DNA of 64,000 nt. Source: Cryptosporangium phraense (GTDB taxonomy: Bacteria > Actinomycetota > Actinomycetes > Mycobacteriales > Cryptosporangiaceae). The first letter of the stretch is position 1. Every line of letters begins with the position of its first letter. Position numbers and translations under genes: made by a program. The DNA lies in assembly GCF_006912135.1 (NCBI RefSeq), contig NZ_VIRS01000032.1, forward strand, positions 21,260 through 85,259, written 5' to 3'. The notes under the pieces were generated by a model, which saw nothing but the letters and a program-made list of their open reading frames with translations, ran no database searches and was not told where the DNA came from. Shown here in pieces: positions 16,222 through 24,920 of this stretch.

Positions 16222-19200
16222 CGCGGCCGGTCGATCATCTGGACGTCGTGGGGGACCGGGTCGCGATCGGCATCCAGCTGATCGGGATCTCCCGGCTCTC
16301 GACGCACCCCGTGCCGCTGGTGCCCGGCTGCCTGATCACGGTCGCCGGTCAGGGCCCGAAGGACTCCAACGGCGCCGGGAAGTCGTCGTTCATCGCCGCG
16401 CTGACCCTGCTGCACGGCGACGAGCAGTGGCGCCTCGCGTCGGGCGCCCGGGAGTCCGCCGACCTGCTGTTCTCGGCCGAGATCGCGGCCCAGGACCGCG
16501 AGTACGCCAGCGCCGACCACGGCTACGTCGTCGGAGTGTTCGCCGACGCCGACGCGGAGCACCCGGCGGACAGCGCGCTCACCGTCTGGCTGCGCATCGA
16601 CCGGGAAACGCCGCACCTCCTCGTCCGCTGGACCGAAGGGCTGCACGTTCCCACCGCGTCCACCGAAGCGGAACGGGAACGTCAGGCCGACGGACTGTGG
16701 GCGGCGCTGCCGCCCCGCGCCGGACGGCGCGACTACAACGCACGGGATCTGTCCCGGGTCCTGTTCGGCGAGCACATCCGGTGCGTGTCGTTCCTCTCGA
16801 CGTCGGTGCGCCCGTCGGCGACGGCGAACCTGCTCGCGCAACCGCTGAACGAGCTCAAGCCCGACCGGATCTTCTCGGCCGTGGCCGCGCTGACCGGCCT
16901 CGACCACGAGATCGCGGACGAGCAGCGGCACCGGAACACCGAACACGCGGAGCTGGAGAAGGCGGCCGACGCCGAGCGGAAGCTGCTCGAGTGGGAGGAG
17001 CAGGCGTCCGCGATCGAGTCCGGCATCGAGCGGCGCGAGCAAGCCCGCGACCGGGAGGCCGACGCCCGCGGGCGGTGGCGGTCCCGGGCCGCGGTGCTGG
17101 TCGCCCGGGCCTCCGACGAGCTCGAGGCGATCGACGACGACCTCGGACGGATCGCCGCCGACGACGCCGCCCACCAGGAGCGGCTCGCGTCGATCGCCGA
17201 CGAGCTGCACGTGCTCGGCGACGACGTGGCGCTCCGCGACCGGCTGCGCCGGGCCGAGGCCGCGTTCGCGTCGCTGGACGGTGATCACCAGCAGCTGCGC
17301 GACCGTCGCCGGGGGCTGACCGCGTCGTTGGACCGGCTCGGCCGGGAAGCCGACGAGTTGGACGCCACGGCGCGCGACGCCGACGGGCGGTCCGCGGACG
17401 TGGCCGCCTCCGAGCTCGAGGTGGCGGTGGACGCCCGGACGGCGGCGATCGGGGCGCGGGCGATCGCATCCCAGGCGGTCGCGTCGGCGTCGGCGGCGGT
17501 GCGGGTGGCGGAGGCCGGCGACGACGTCGCGACGGCTCAGCTGTCGGCGTTGCGGGAGGCGGGGATTCCGGCGGTCGCGCTGGTGGACGCGGTGACGTTG
17601 ACCGAGGAACAGCGTCCGGTCTGGGAACCGCTGCTCTGGCCGTTCCGCGAGGCGGTCGTCGTCGACGCGTCGCAAGTAGACCGGGCAACCGGGGAGCTGG
17701 CCGCCGTACCGGGGTCGATGCTGGTCGCGGCGGCGGGCGCGGCCGGGAGCGCCGCAGATGGGTTGCCGGCCGTGGCCGGCGCGTTCGATCTCGCGGGCTT
17801 CCTCGGCGCGCTGCGCGCCGGTGCCGTCGTCGACGGCGCGGCCGTCACCGTCGCGGGCGCCACCGTCATCGGCGGGTTCGACGCACCGATCACCGGGCGC
17901 GCGGCCCGGATCGACCGCGCCCGAACCGCCCTGACCACCGCCTCCACCGCACTCGACGTCGCCGCCGACCGCCTCACCGACGCCGACCGGGCCGTCGCGA
18001 TCGCCGAGCGCCGCCTCACCGCGGCGCGGGCCGCGGTGACCGCGGAATCCAAGCGTCACCGGATCCAGAGCGCGCGCCGCGAGCTCGACGAGGTCGCCGA
18101 GCGCGAGGACGCGCTCGCGCCGCGGCTGTCGGCCGCCCGCCACGAGTACGACCTGGCCCGCCTGGCCGAGACCGGCCGCCAGCAGCAGGCCGACGCGCTG
18201 CACGGCAACCGCCGCCGGGTCGAGGACGCCCGTGAGGTGCTGCGCGTCGAGCGCGACCGCCTCGACACCCGCCGCCGCGTCATCGACCTCGACACGCTGC
18301 TCCGGGCCTGGGGAAACACGATCGACGCGGCCCACGACCACCTCGCCGACCTCCCCGACGACGAGCAGCTCTTCGACGAGGACGACTGGTGGCGCGCCGC
18401 CGAGGCCGTGCTGGCCGAGATGCTCGCGCTCTGCTTCCGGCCCGATGACCCGGTCCCGGCCCAGGTCGAGGCCCTCGCCGACGAGCGCGCGACCCCCGGC
18501 CGCGGCCAGGCCGACAAGCAGAAGCAGACGTTCCCGGCGCTCCTGGACGCGGTCCGCGACCACCTGACCCTCACCGCCCACGAGGACGCCCACCAGCGCG
18601 CGCGCCTCAGCGACGAGCGGGTCGAGAAGCGCCGGGCCCGGGACGCGGCCGCGATCGGCCACGAGGAGGCGGCGAAGGCGGCGGCGGCCGTGCGGGCGTC
18701 GCTGGCCCGGGCGATCACCGCCCGGCTGAACGCGGTCGGGTCCAAGTTCGACGATCTCGACCGCGCGTACGGCGGCTACGGCGCCGGCCTGCGCTTCACC
18801 GAGCCCGAGCCGCCCGCCGACCCGACCAAGCGCTGGAACTGGGAGGTCACCCCGGTCTGGCGCCGGGCCGAGGGCAACGCGCTGGTCGCTTACGACCGAC
18901 GCGGCAACACCGCCCAGATGGACGAGAAGGCGGTGAAGCTCGTCTGCGCGGCCGCGCTGGCCTCGGGCACCGGGCGTCCGCTGCTGCTGGTGCTCGACGA
19001 GCTCGGCCGCAACCTCGGCAAGCAGCACCGTCGCGAGGCCGTGGCTCTGTTCGAGCGGATCGGCGCCGACAGCGGCATCACGGTCGTCGGCGCGCTGCAG
19101 GACGACATGGAGCGCTACGCGATCGACGCCTGCGGCGAGTACGTGAAGCTGCGCCGGACGTCGGACACGATGGCGTACAACCAGGCGCCGGTGATCCACG

Positions 19201-19271
19201 GGTTCGACACCCGCGCGGGCCGGGTGGCGCTGCTGTCCGAGTGGCTGTCCGGGAGCTATCTGCCGGTGTAA
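16218..19271 (+). CDS. SMC-like ATPase of a MukB/JetC-type complex
   Basis: 1017 residues. GTG at 16218 overlaps the previous stop (GTGA) with GGGGAGGA 5 bp upstream. Walker A is GPKDSNGAGKSS (Lys55) near the N-terminus; Walker B is LLLVLDE (922-928) near the C-terminus. Between them two Ala/Arg/Glu-rich coiled-coil arms (about 225-410 and 555-830) flank a globular hinge-like region of about 140 residues (IPAVALVDAVTLTEEQRPVW to TVIGGFDAPITGRAARI), the SMC layout. The usual LSGG signature before Walker B is not visible; the equivalent place reads TAQMDEKAVKLVCAAAL. MukB-like size class is about 1000-1500 residues. No JetD-type nuclease gene follows. Likely role: DNA loop extrusion in chromosome organisation or plasmid defence. 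Confidence 0.7.
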   Translation: MTRPVDHLDVVGDRVAIGIQLIGISRLSTHPVPLVPGCLITVAGQGPKDSNGAGKSSFIAALTLLHGDEQWRLASGARESADLLFSAEIAAQDREYASADHGYVVGVFADADAEHPADSALTVWLRIDRETPHLLVRWTEGLHVPTASTEAERERQADGLWAALPPRAGRRDYNARDLSRVLFGEHIRCVSFLSTSVRPSATANLLAQPLNELKPDRIFSAVAALTGLDHEIADEQRHRNTEHAELEKAADAERKLLEWEEQASAIESGIERREQARDREADARGRWRSRAAVLVARASDELEAIDDDLGRIAADDAAHQERLASIADELHVLGDDVALRDRLRRAEAAFASLDGDHQQLRDRRRGLTASLDRLGREADELDATARDADGRSADVAASELEVAVDARTAAIGARAIASQAVASASAAVRVAEAGDDVATAQLSALREAGIPAVALVDAVTLTEEQRPVWEPLLWPFREAVVVDASQVDRATGELAAVPGSMLVAAAGAAGSAADGLPAVAGAFDLAGFLGALRAGAVVDGAAVTVAGATVIGGFDAPITGRAARIDRARTALTTASTALDVAADRLTDADRAVAIAERRLTAARAAVTAESKRHRIQSARRELDEVAEREDALAPRLSAARHEYDLARLAETGRQQQADALHGNRRRVEDAREVLRVERDRLDTRRRVIDLDTLLRAWGNTIDAAHDHLADLPDDEQLFDEDDWWRAAEAVLAEMLALCFRPDDPVPAQVEALADERATPGRGQADKQKQTFPALLDAVRDHLTLTAHEDAHQRARLSDERVEKRRARDAAAIGHEEAAKAAAAVRASLARAITARLNAVGSKFDDLDRAYGGYGAGLRFTEPEPPADPTKRWNWEVTPVWRRAEGNALVAYDRRGNTAQMDEKAVKLVCAAALASGTGRPLLLVLDELGRNLGKQHRREAVALFERIGADSGITVVGALQDDMERYAIDACGEYVKLRRTSDTMAYNQAPVIHGFDTRAGRVALLSEWLSGSYLPV

Positions 19272-19283
19272 TACCGTGCGGGC

Positions 19284-20573
19284 ATGGTGCCCGAGCCGGT
19301 GGAGCTGTTGCGGCGGTTGATCCGGGTCGACACGACGAACCCGCCCGGCAACGAGTCCGCGCTGGTCGAGTACCTCGGCGGGCTCCTCCGCGACGGCGGG
19401 GTGACGACGACCGTCGTCGGCGAGAACCTCGTCGCCAGGGTGCCGGGCCGGGGCGAGGCCCCTCCGCTGCTGATGCAGGGTCACCTCGACGTCGTCCCGG
19501 TGAGCGACCACGGCTGGACGCACCCGCCGTTCTCCGGCGACCTGATCGACGGGTTCGTCTGGGGCCGCGGCGCCCTGGACATGAAGAGCGGCGTCGTCAT
19601 GATGCTGGTCGGTCTCCTGCGGATGCTGGACGCGGGCCGCACCCCGCCCGGCGACGTCATCCTGGCGCTGCTGGCCGACGAGGAGGCCGGCGGCGAGCGG
19701 GGCGCGAAGTACCTGGTCGAGAACCGGCCCGAGCTGTTCGAGGGCGTGCGCTACGCGATCGGCGAGTTCGGCGGCTTCACGATGGAGATCGCCGGACGGC
19801 GGTTCTACCCGGTGCAGGTCGCCGAGAAGCAGATCTGCTGGGTGCGTGCGGTGTTGCGGGCTCCGGGTGGCCACGGGTCGCTGGCCCGGCCGGGCGGCGT
19901 GACGGCCCGGCTGGCCACCGTGCTGCGCACGCTCGACCGGCAGCACCTGCCGGTGCACGTCACGCCGGTCGTCCGGACGATGATCTCGGCGATGGCGGCG
20001 GAGTTGCCCGCTCCGGCCGCGCAGGCGGCCCGTCTGCTGCTGCGTCCCGCGCTGACCGACCGTCTGCTCGGCGCGGCCGGCGAGACCGGCCTCACGCTCG
20101 CGCCGCTGTTCCACCACACGGCCACGCCGAACATCGTGTCCGCCTCCGGCGGCGCGATCAACGTCCGGCCGACCGAGGCCGTCCTCGACCTCGACGGACG
20201 GTTGCTGCCGGGCTTCCGCCCGCAGGATTTCCTCGCTGAGCTCCACGCCTTCTTGGGGGACGATGTGGAGCTGAGCGTCGTGCGGCACGACCCGGTCGAG
20301 CTCGAGCCGAACCTCGGACTGTTCGACACGCTGGCATCCGTGCTGCGCGATCACGATCCGCTGGCCAAGCCGGTCCCGATGCTCATGCCGGCCTCCACCG
20401 ACGGCCGGTTCTTCGCCCGGCTCGGCATCCAGACGTACGGGTTCACGCCGATGACGCTGCCCGCCTCGATGACGTTCACGAAGCTGGTGCACGGGGTGGA
20501 CGAGCGGATCCCGGCGTCGGCGGTGGAGTTCGGCACGGCCTGTGTGACGTCGCTGCTGGAGCGTTTCCGCTAA
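19284..20573 (+). CDS. M20-family metallopeptidase (ArgE/DapE/ACY1-like)
   Basis: 429 residues. Typical M20 motifs: first metal ligands in LLMQGHLDVVPV, bridging Asp in WGRGALDMKSG, catalytic Glu pair in LLADEEAGGERG, and a dimerisation-domain His in APGGHGSL. These cytosolic enzymes cleave N-acyl amino acids, dipeptides or carbamoyl groups; the substrate cannot be named. The ATG lies 12 bp after the SMC-like ATPase stop, so it may be co-transcribed, though a functional link is not evident. Its stop overlaps the convergent membrane-protein gene by 4 bp. Confidence 0.88.
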   Translation: MVPEPVELLRRLIRVDTTNPPGNESALVEYLGGLLRDGGVTTTVVGENLVARVPGRGEAPPLLMQGHLDVVPVSDHGWTHPPFSGDLIDGFVWGRGALDMKSGVVMMLVGLLRMLDAGRTPPGDVILALLADEEAGGERGAKYLVENRPELFEGVRYAIGEFGGFTMEIAGRRFYPVQVAEKQICWVRAVLRAPGGHGSLARPGGVTARLATVLRTLDRQHLPVHVTPVVRTMISAMAAELPAPAAQAARLLLRPALTDRLLGAAGETGLTLAPLFHHTATPNIVSASGGAINVRPTEAVLDLDGRLLPGFRPQDFLAELHAFLGDDVELSVVRHDPVELEPNLGLFDTLASVLRDHDPLAKPVPMLMPASTDGRFFARLGIQTYGFTPMTLPASMTFTKLVHGVDERIPASAVEFGTACVTSLLERFR

Positions 20574-23500
20574 CGCATCCCGCGGACGAACGACGTGAAG
20601 CGGGAGGCGTCGGACCGGCGTTGTTCGTAGGTGGCGCCGACCACGACGAGCAGGAGCCCGGCGAGCGAGAGCGGCACCCAGGTCGGGACCGCGTCGGCGA
20701 GCGCAGGGAGGATCGGTGCGAGCGCGCGGGCCGCGACGAGCGTCAGGATCGACGCCCCGGCGACGAACGGAGCCTGCCGGCGGGCCGCCGCGCCCGCGAG
20801 CGTCGTCGCGAGCGCGGCGCAGCCGAGCAGCAGGAGGCGGAGCCCGAGGACGCCGTCGGACAGGGCGATCGCGCCGGTGGGGACCGCGGCGACGGCCAGC
20901 GCCGGGCCGAGCGCGACCCAGGACGAGACCGCCGGTCGGCGGCGGAGGAGGAAGAGTCCGAACGCGCCGGCCAGGACCGCGGCCGGGAGCGTGTAGGCCT
21001 CGGCGGCGGTGACGCCGGAGCGGGCCAGCCAGGCCCAGACCGCGAGCAGTTCGACGACGGGGATCGCGTAGAGGGCGGGTGCGGGCATGGCCCGGGGAAC
21101 AGTGGGCCGGGCGGCGGATCGGAGGGCGGCGAGGCCGAGGGGGATCGCGAGGAGGGTGAGGGTCAGGGCGAGGATCGGCTGAGCATGAGCATCGCCGAAC
21201 GCGTTCGGGCCGGCCGGGAACGAGCCGGCGGCCGGGCCGGCGAGGGCCTCGGCGGCCGCCGCGGTGAGGACGGCGAGCGCACCGGCGACGACGGCACCGA
21301 CGTCGAGCGTCGCGGTGACCAACCGGGGAGCGGCGGTCAGGCCGGGGATGGTCGACGCGGTGGCGACCCCGAGAAGTAGATAGGCCGTGGGCACGCCCGA
21401 GGCAGCGCCGATCGCGACCGCGAGCGCGACGGCGGCAGTCGCCGAGGTAGCGGCGGCAACAAGTCGGGGGAGCGGAGCGGAGGCGAGAACGATCGCGGTG
21501 AGGGCAACGAGGAGCAAGGCCCCGAGCACGGCGAGCGTGGCCGCACGGTCCGCCAACGACCAGGCCACCGCCGTCGCCCCGGAAACGAACGCCACGACGG
21601 CCGGCGCGACCGCAGAGGCCGGCGCGACCGCAGAGGCCGGAGCGGCCGCGGAGGCACCGACGGTGGCGAGCACCAGCAGCACCCCGAGCGAGACCGGCCA
21701 GGGCGCATGCAGAGCAGGCCCGAACTCGGCGACCCCGAGCGCCGACGCCGGGACCGCATACCGCAGCGCCGCCCGGAGGGAGCCGTCCCACCGCACTCCG
21801 AAAGCCAGCACCCCGGCGGCCAGAGTCGCGATCGGCTCCAGCACCCCACCCGGAAACACCACCCAGGGCGCCAGGCGAGAGGCGTCGGCCGGAGCACCGT
21901 CCCAGACCGCGGCGACCCACCCGAACGGCGCGAACACGGTCGCCAGCGCCGCCGGAGCCAGCACCACGGCCGCGACGAGCAGCCCCGGCAGCCCGGCCGC
22001 GGTTCCGCTGACCGGGCCACGCGGCCCGGCGAGCCGGGTGGCGGCCACCGCGAGAACGGCGGCGCCCAGGGCGAGCAGGGCCAGCACGGGACGGTCGACG
22101 GTCAGCACACCGCGAATGGGGTCGACCGCCGTGAGCGCCGCCCCGCCGTACCCGGCCACGGCGGCGATCGTCGCCGCGACCGCCGCGGTCAGCGGCCGAG
22201 CCCGCCGAACCCCGGCCGCAACGGAGAGCGCCAGCAACCCGGCCAGCCCGAACCCAACCCCGGCCGGACCGCTCCCGCCCACCCATCCGGACCCACCGGA
22301 TGTGAGCGCGGTCGCCACCGCCCCGGCCTCCCCAACGGCCGCCCCGAGCGCGATCCCGGCGAACACCGCCTGCCGCAGCCCGCCGACCGCCCGCCACGAG
22401 AGCACCCCACACCCGGCCGCGGCCACGCCGAGCACTCCCAGGGTCAACCCCCGGGAAGCCAGCGCCACCACCAGCGCATAGGCCCCCAGCCCCCCGCCGA
22501 GCCCGAACATCAGCACCCTCCCGACCGGCCCACCGACCCAAGCCCGCGCCCTCGACCCCAGGACAGTCGCGACTAGCGCAATCGCACCGGCGGTGACGAC
22601 GACGACCCAGATCGGCGCCCCAGCCACGACCGGCCCGAGCACCGCGACACCGCCCGCACCGACCGCGGCGAGCCCGAGCCCGAGCCCGAGCCCACGACCG
22701 AGGCGGTCGAACCCGCCGACGACCACCCCGAACGCGGCCAATACCGCCACCAGCGCCACGACCGTCCCCCACCCGGGCCGCCCGGCATACCCCCACACGG
22801 CCCGGCCCGCCGAGGCGCCCCACATCAGGTCCGGATCCGTCAACGGCACGACCAGCGTGAACCCGACCGCCGCCCCCGGAATTACGCCGACGGCACTGGC
22901 CAGCGCCGCACCCACCGCGCCGGCCCCGGTCCGCCACGCTCCGCGAGCCCCGCGGGCCGCGACCGCGCACCCGAGCACCGCGACCGCGACCCCCGCCAGC
23001 CCCCACGCCTCCGGCCCGAACCGCACCCACCCCGACGCGACCCCGGCCCACACCAGCAGCAAGGCCACCCCGCCCGCCACCGCCCGCGCGATCTTCACTC
23101 CGGCGTGCGCGGCGGTCCCGCCAGCCTCTGACCGCACCATCCCCGCGTTCAGCCACGCCGGCCCCGCGCCGGATTGCACCCGCCCGCCCGCCCGCGCTGC
23201 TCGCGCGCCGGATTCCGCGCCTGCGCCTGCCTGCGCCGGTTCTGTGCCTGCGCTTGCCTGCGCCGCTCCTGTGTCCGCGCTCGACCGCGTCGCCTCCGCG
23301 CCGGGCTGCGCCGCCCCCGCGCCCGGCTGCGCCTCCCCCGCGCCGGACTGCCCGCCCGTGCCGGGCTGAGCGCTCGCATCCGGCCTCACCACGCCCGGCT
23401 GCGTCGCCGCGCTCGATCGAACTGCCGGGCTCGGCTGCGCTGCCGCGCCCGGCTCCGCCGCCGGCCTCGGGGGCCCTGCCGTATCCCGTGCGGCCTCGGT

Positions 23501-24781
23501 CTGCCGCAGGCCCGCCACCAATTCAGCCGCCACCACCCCCGCCGCGGCCAACGCCACCAGCGACAGCTCCCCGAGAACCGTGTTCCCGACCCCGCCGGTC
23601 CACACCGCCACCAGCCCGCATCCCACTGCCGCCACCCATGCGACCCCACCGCACACCAAAGCCGCGATTCGCCCAGCCACCCCCGGCCCGGCTGCGACGC
23701 TCCCGGCCGCCCCGAGCCCGGCCGCCTCCCGCGCGGCCGCGAGTCGCCCCCACGCCAGCAGGCCCAAGTCCCCGGCCACCAGGAGAACCAAGACCCCGGC
23801 CCACTTCCCGGCGCTGTCCGCGTGAGGGACCGTCAGCAGCACGGCGGACACGTGCACGAACACCACCCCGGCCGGCCTCAACGAGGCCACCGGGACCAAG
23901 AACGGATACCCGAGCGCGACCAGCGCCGTCACCCCGACCACGATCCCGGCGTAGCTCGACGACCCGGGTACCAGACCGACGTGCCGCACCGCGTACCCGT
24001 CCAACAGCAGCAGCACCAGACCGAGCAGCGCGAGCGTCTCCGCGGTCGAGGCGAGACCGAACCGGCGGAGGACCGCGGGCGCCGCGAACACGCCGGCCGT
24101 GATCACCCCGAGGATCACCGCCCGCCCACCGATCCCGAACGCACCCCACGCGACCACGGTGAACACCACTGCGGCGACGGCCAGCAGCATCCCTCCGAGC
24201 CCGAGGAGCACGGCCTGCACCGACCGCGCCGAGGTCTCCGGCCGAGCCGACTCGCCCGCCACCGGCGCCCAGACCGGGGGAGCGGCCGGCCGGCCCGCTG
24301 CCCCGCTCGCCACCCGGCCCGCTGCCCCGCTCGCCACCCGGCCCGCCAGCCCGCCCGCAGCCCAGCGCGCCAACCCGCTCCCGGCCCAGTCCGCAGGCCC
24401 GCCTGCGGGCCGGTCCGCCAACCCGCCCCCGGCCCGGTGCGCCGGCCCTCCAGCAGCCCGACCCACCGGCCCGCTCGCGTCCCGCCCCGCTGACCCGCCC
24501 GCGCCCCGGCCCGTCAACCCGCTCGCCGCCCCGCCGGCCAACCCACGAACCGACAGCAGCTGGGCTCGGTGCTCCGTCGCCCCCGACCAGGCCCGATACG
24601 CGTCCGCGGCCCAACGCTCGGCCGCCGCCTGCGCGGCCTGCGCCGCTGCCTGAGCAGCCCGCGCCTCGGCGTGCGCGGCCCGTGCCACCCGCACGCGCCC
24701 GTCGGCCTCGGCGAAATTCCGCGCGGCGGCCGCCAGCGCGGCCTCAGCGCGCGCCAGTTCGGTGTCGAAGCTGCTGGTCAT
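20570..24781 (-). CDS. very large polytopic membrane protein, unknown function
   Basis: 1403 residues from ATG 24781 (an in-frame extension to 24805 is possible). Residues 1-65 form an Ala-rich coiled coil (AEAALAAAARNFAEADGRVR, AAQAAAQAAQAAAERWAAD). Residues about 80-170 are Gly/Ala repeats (GLAGRVASGAAGRVASGAAG). From about residue 205 on there are more than 25 hydrophobic segments, interrupted near residues 440-560 by a second Ala/Gln/Pro-rich insert. No transporter motif, ATP site or catalytic motif was seen. It resembles the large actinobacterial membrane proteins labelled SCO7613 C-terminal-like, but that match is from memory and weak. Low-complexity parts carry short DNA duplications (for example two 24-bp copies near 24294-24341). 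Confidence 0.65.
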   Translation of the reverse strand: MTSSFDTELARAEAALAAAARNFAEADGRVRVARAAHAEARAAQAAAQAAQAAAERWAADAYRAWSGATEHRAQLLSVRGLAGGAASGLTGRGAGGSAGRDASGPVGRAAGGPAHRAGGGLADRPAGGPADWAGSGLARWAAGGLAGRVASGAAGRVASGAAGRPAAPPVWAPVAGESARPETSARSVQAVLLGLGGMLLAVAAVVFTVVAWGAFGIGGRAVILGVITAGVFAAPAVLRRFGLASTAETLALLGLVLLLLDGYAVRHVGLVPGSSSYAGIVVGVTALVALGYPFLVPVASLRPAGVVFVHVSAVLLTVPHADSAGKWAGVLVLLVAGDLGLLAWGRLAAAREAAGLGAAGSVAAGPGVAGRIAALVCGGVAWVAAVGCGLVAVWTGGVGNTVLGELSLVALAAAGVVAAELVAGLRQTEAARDTAGPPRPAAEPGAAAQPSPAVRSSAATQPGVVRPDASAQPGTGGQSGAGEAQPGAGAAQPGAEATRSSADTGAAQASAGTEPAQAGAGAESGARAARAGGRVQSGAGPAWLNAGMVRSEAGGTAAHAGVKIARAVAGGVALLLVWAGVASGWVRFGPEAWGLAGVAVAVLGCAVAARGARGAWRTGAGAVGAALASAVGVIPGAAVGFTLVVPLTDPDLMWGASAGRAVWGYAGRPGWGTVVALVAVLAAFGVVVGGFDRLGRGLGLGLGLAAVGAGGVAVLGPVVAGAPIWVVVVTAGAIALVATVLGSRARAWVGGPVGRVLMFGLGGGLGAYALVVALASRGLTLGVLGVAAAGCGVLSWRAVGGLRQAVFAGIALGAAVGEAGAVATALTSGGSGWVGGSGPAGVGFGLAGLLALSVAAGVRRARPLTAAVAATIAAVAGYGGAALTAVDPIRGVLTVDRPVLALLALGAAVLAVAATRLAGPRGPVSGTAAGLPGLLVAAVVLAPAALATVFAPFGWVAAVWDGAPADASRLAPWVVFPGGVLEPIATLAAGVLAFGVRWDGSLRAALRYAVPASALGVAEFGPALHAPWPVSLGVLLVLATVGASAAAPASAVAPASAVAPAVVAFVSGATAVAWSLADRAATLAVLGALLLVALTAIVLASAPLPRLVAAATSATAAVALAVAIGAASGVPTAYLLLGVATASTIPGLTAAPRLVTATLDVGAVVAGALAVLTAAAAEALAGPAAGSFPAGPNAFGDAHAQPILALTLTLLAIPLGLAALRSAARPTVPRAMPAPALYAIPVVELLAVWAWLARSGVTAAEAYTLPAAVLAGAFGLFLLRRRPAVSSWVALGPALAVAAVPTGAIALSDGVLGLRLLLLGCAALATTLAGAAARRQAPFVAGASILTLVAARALAPILPALADAVPTWVPLSLAGLLLVVVGATYEQRRSDASRFTSFVRGMR

Positions 24782-24838
24782 GCGCGTCACGATCGCGCAG
24801 AACACGACGGCGGACGCGGTCCGATCAGCCCAGGCCCG

Positions 24839-24856
24839 CTGAGCAGTACTACTCAG
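24839..24856. promoter_or_regulatory. 18-bp near-perfect palindrome in a divergent gap
   Basis: CTGAGCAGTACTACTCAG pairs at 16 of 18 positions. It is centred between the divergent giant membrane protein (start 24781) and the GGDEF-EAL gene (start 24921) and so is a candidate operator. No other site was seen in the 139-bp gap apart from AGAGGAG before 24921. Confidence 0.35.
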
Positions 24857-24920
24857 AACCCGGTGACCAGCGCCGATAAAACTGAGCGGACGTCTGCCCG
24901 GAGGCGCGGAGAGGAGCCGG

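Noticed and set aside
13677..20573. Calling the SMC-like cluster a standard Wadjet (JetABCD) system including the M20 gene
   Set aside because: No TOPRIM/JetD-like protein is present; the downstream gene is an M20 peptidase with intact metal ligands, and gene numbers and sizes differ.
16086..23156. 2356-residue open frame on the minus strand, antisense to the SMC-like operon and beyond
   Set aside because: Its translation is Arg/Gly/Val-rich without domains, it covers several clearly coding plus-strand genes, and such stop-free antisense frames are expected at this GC content.
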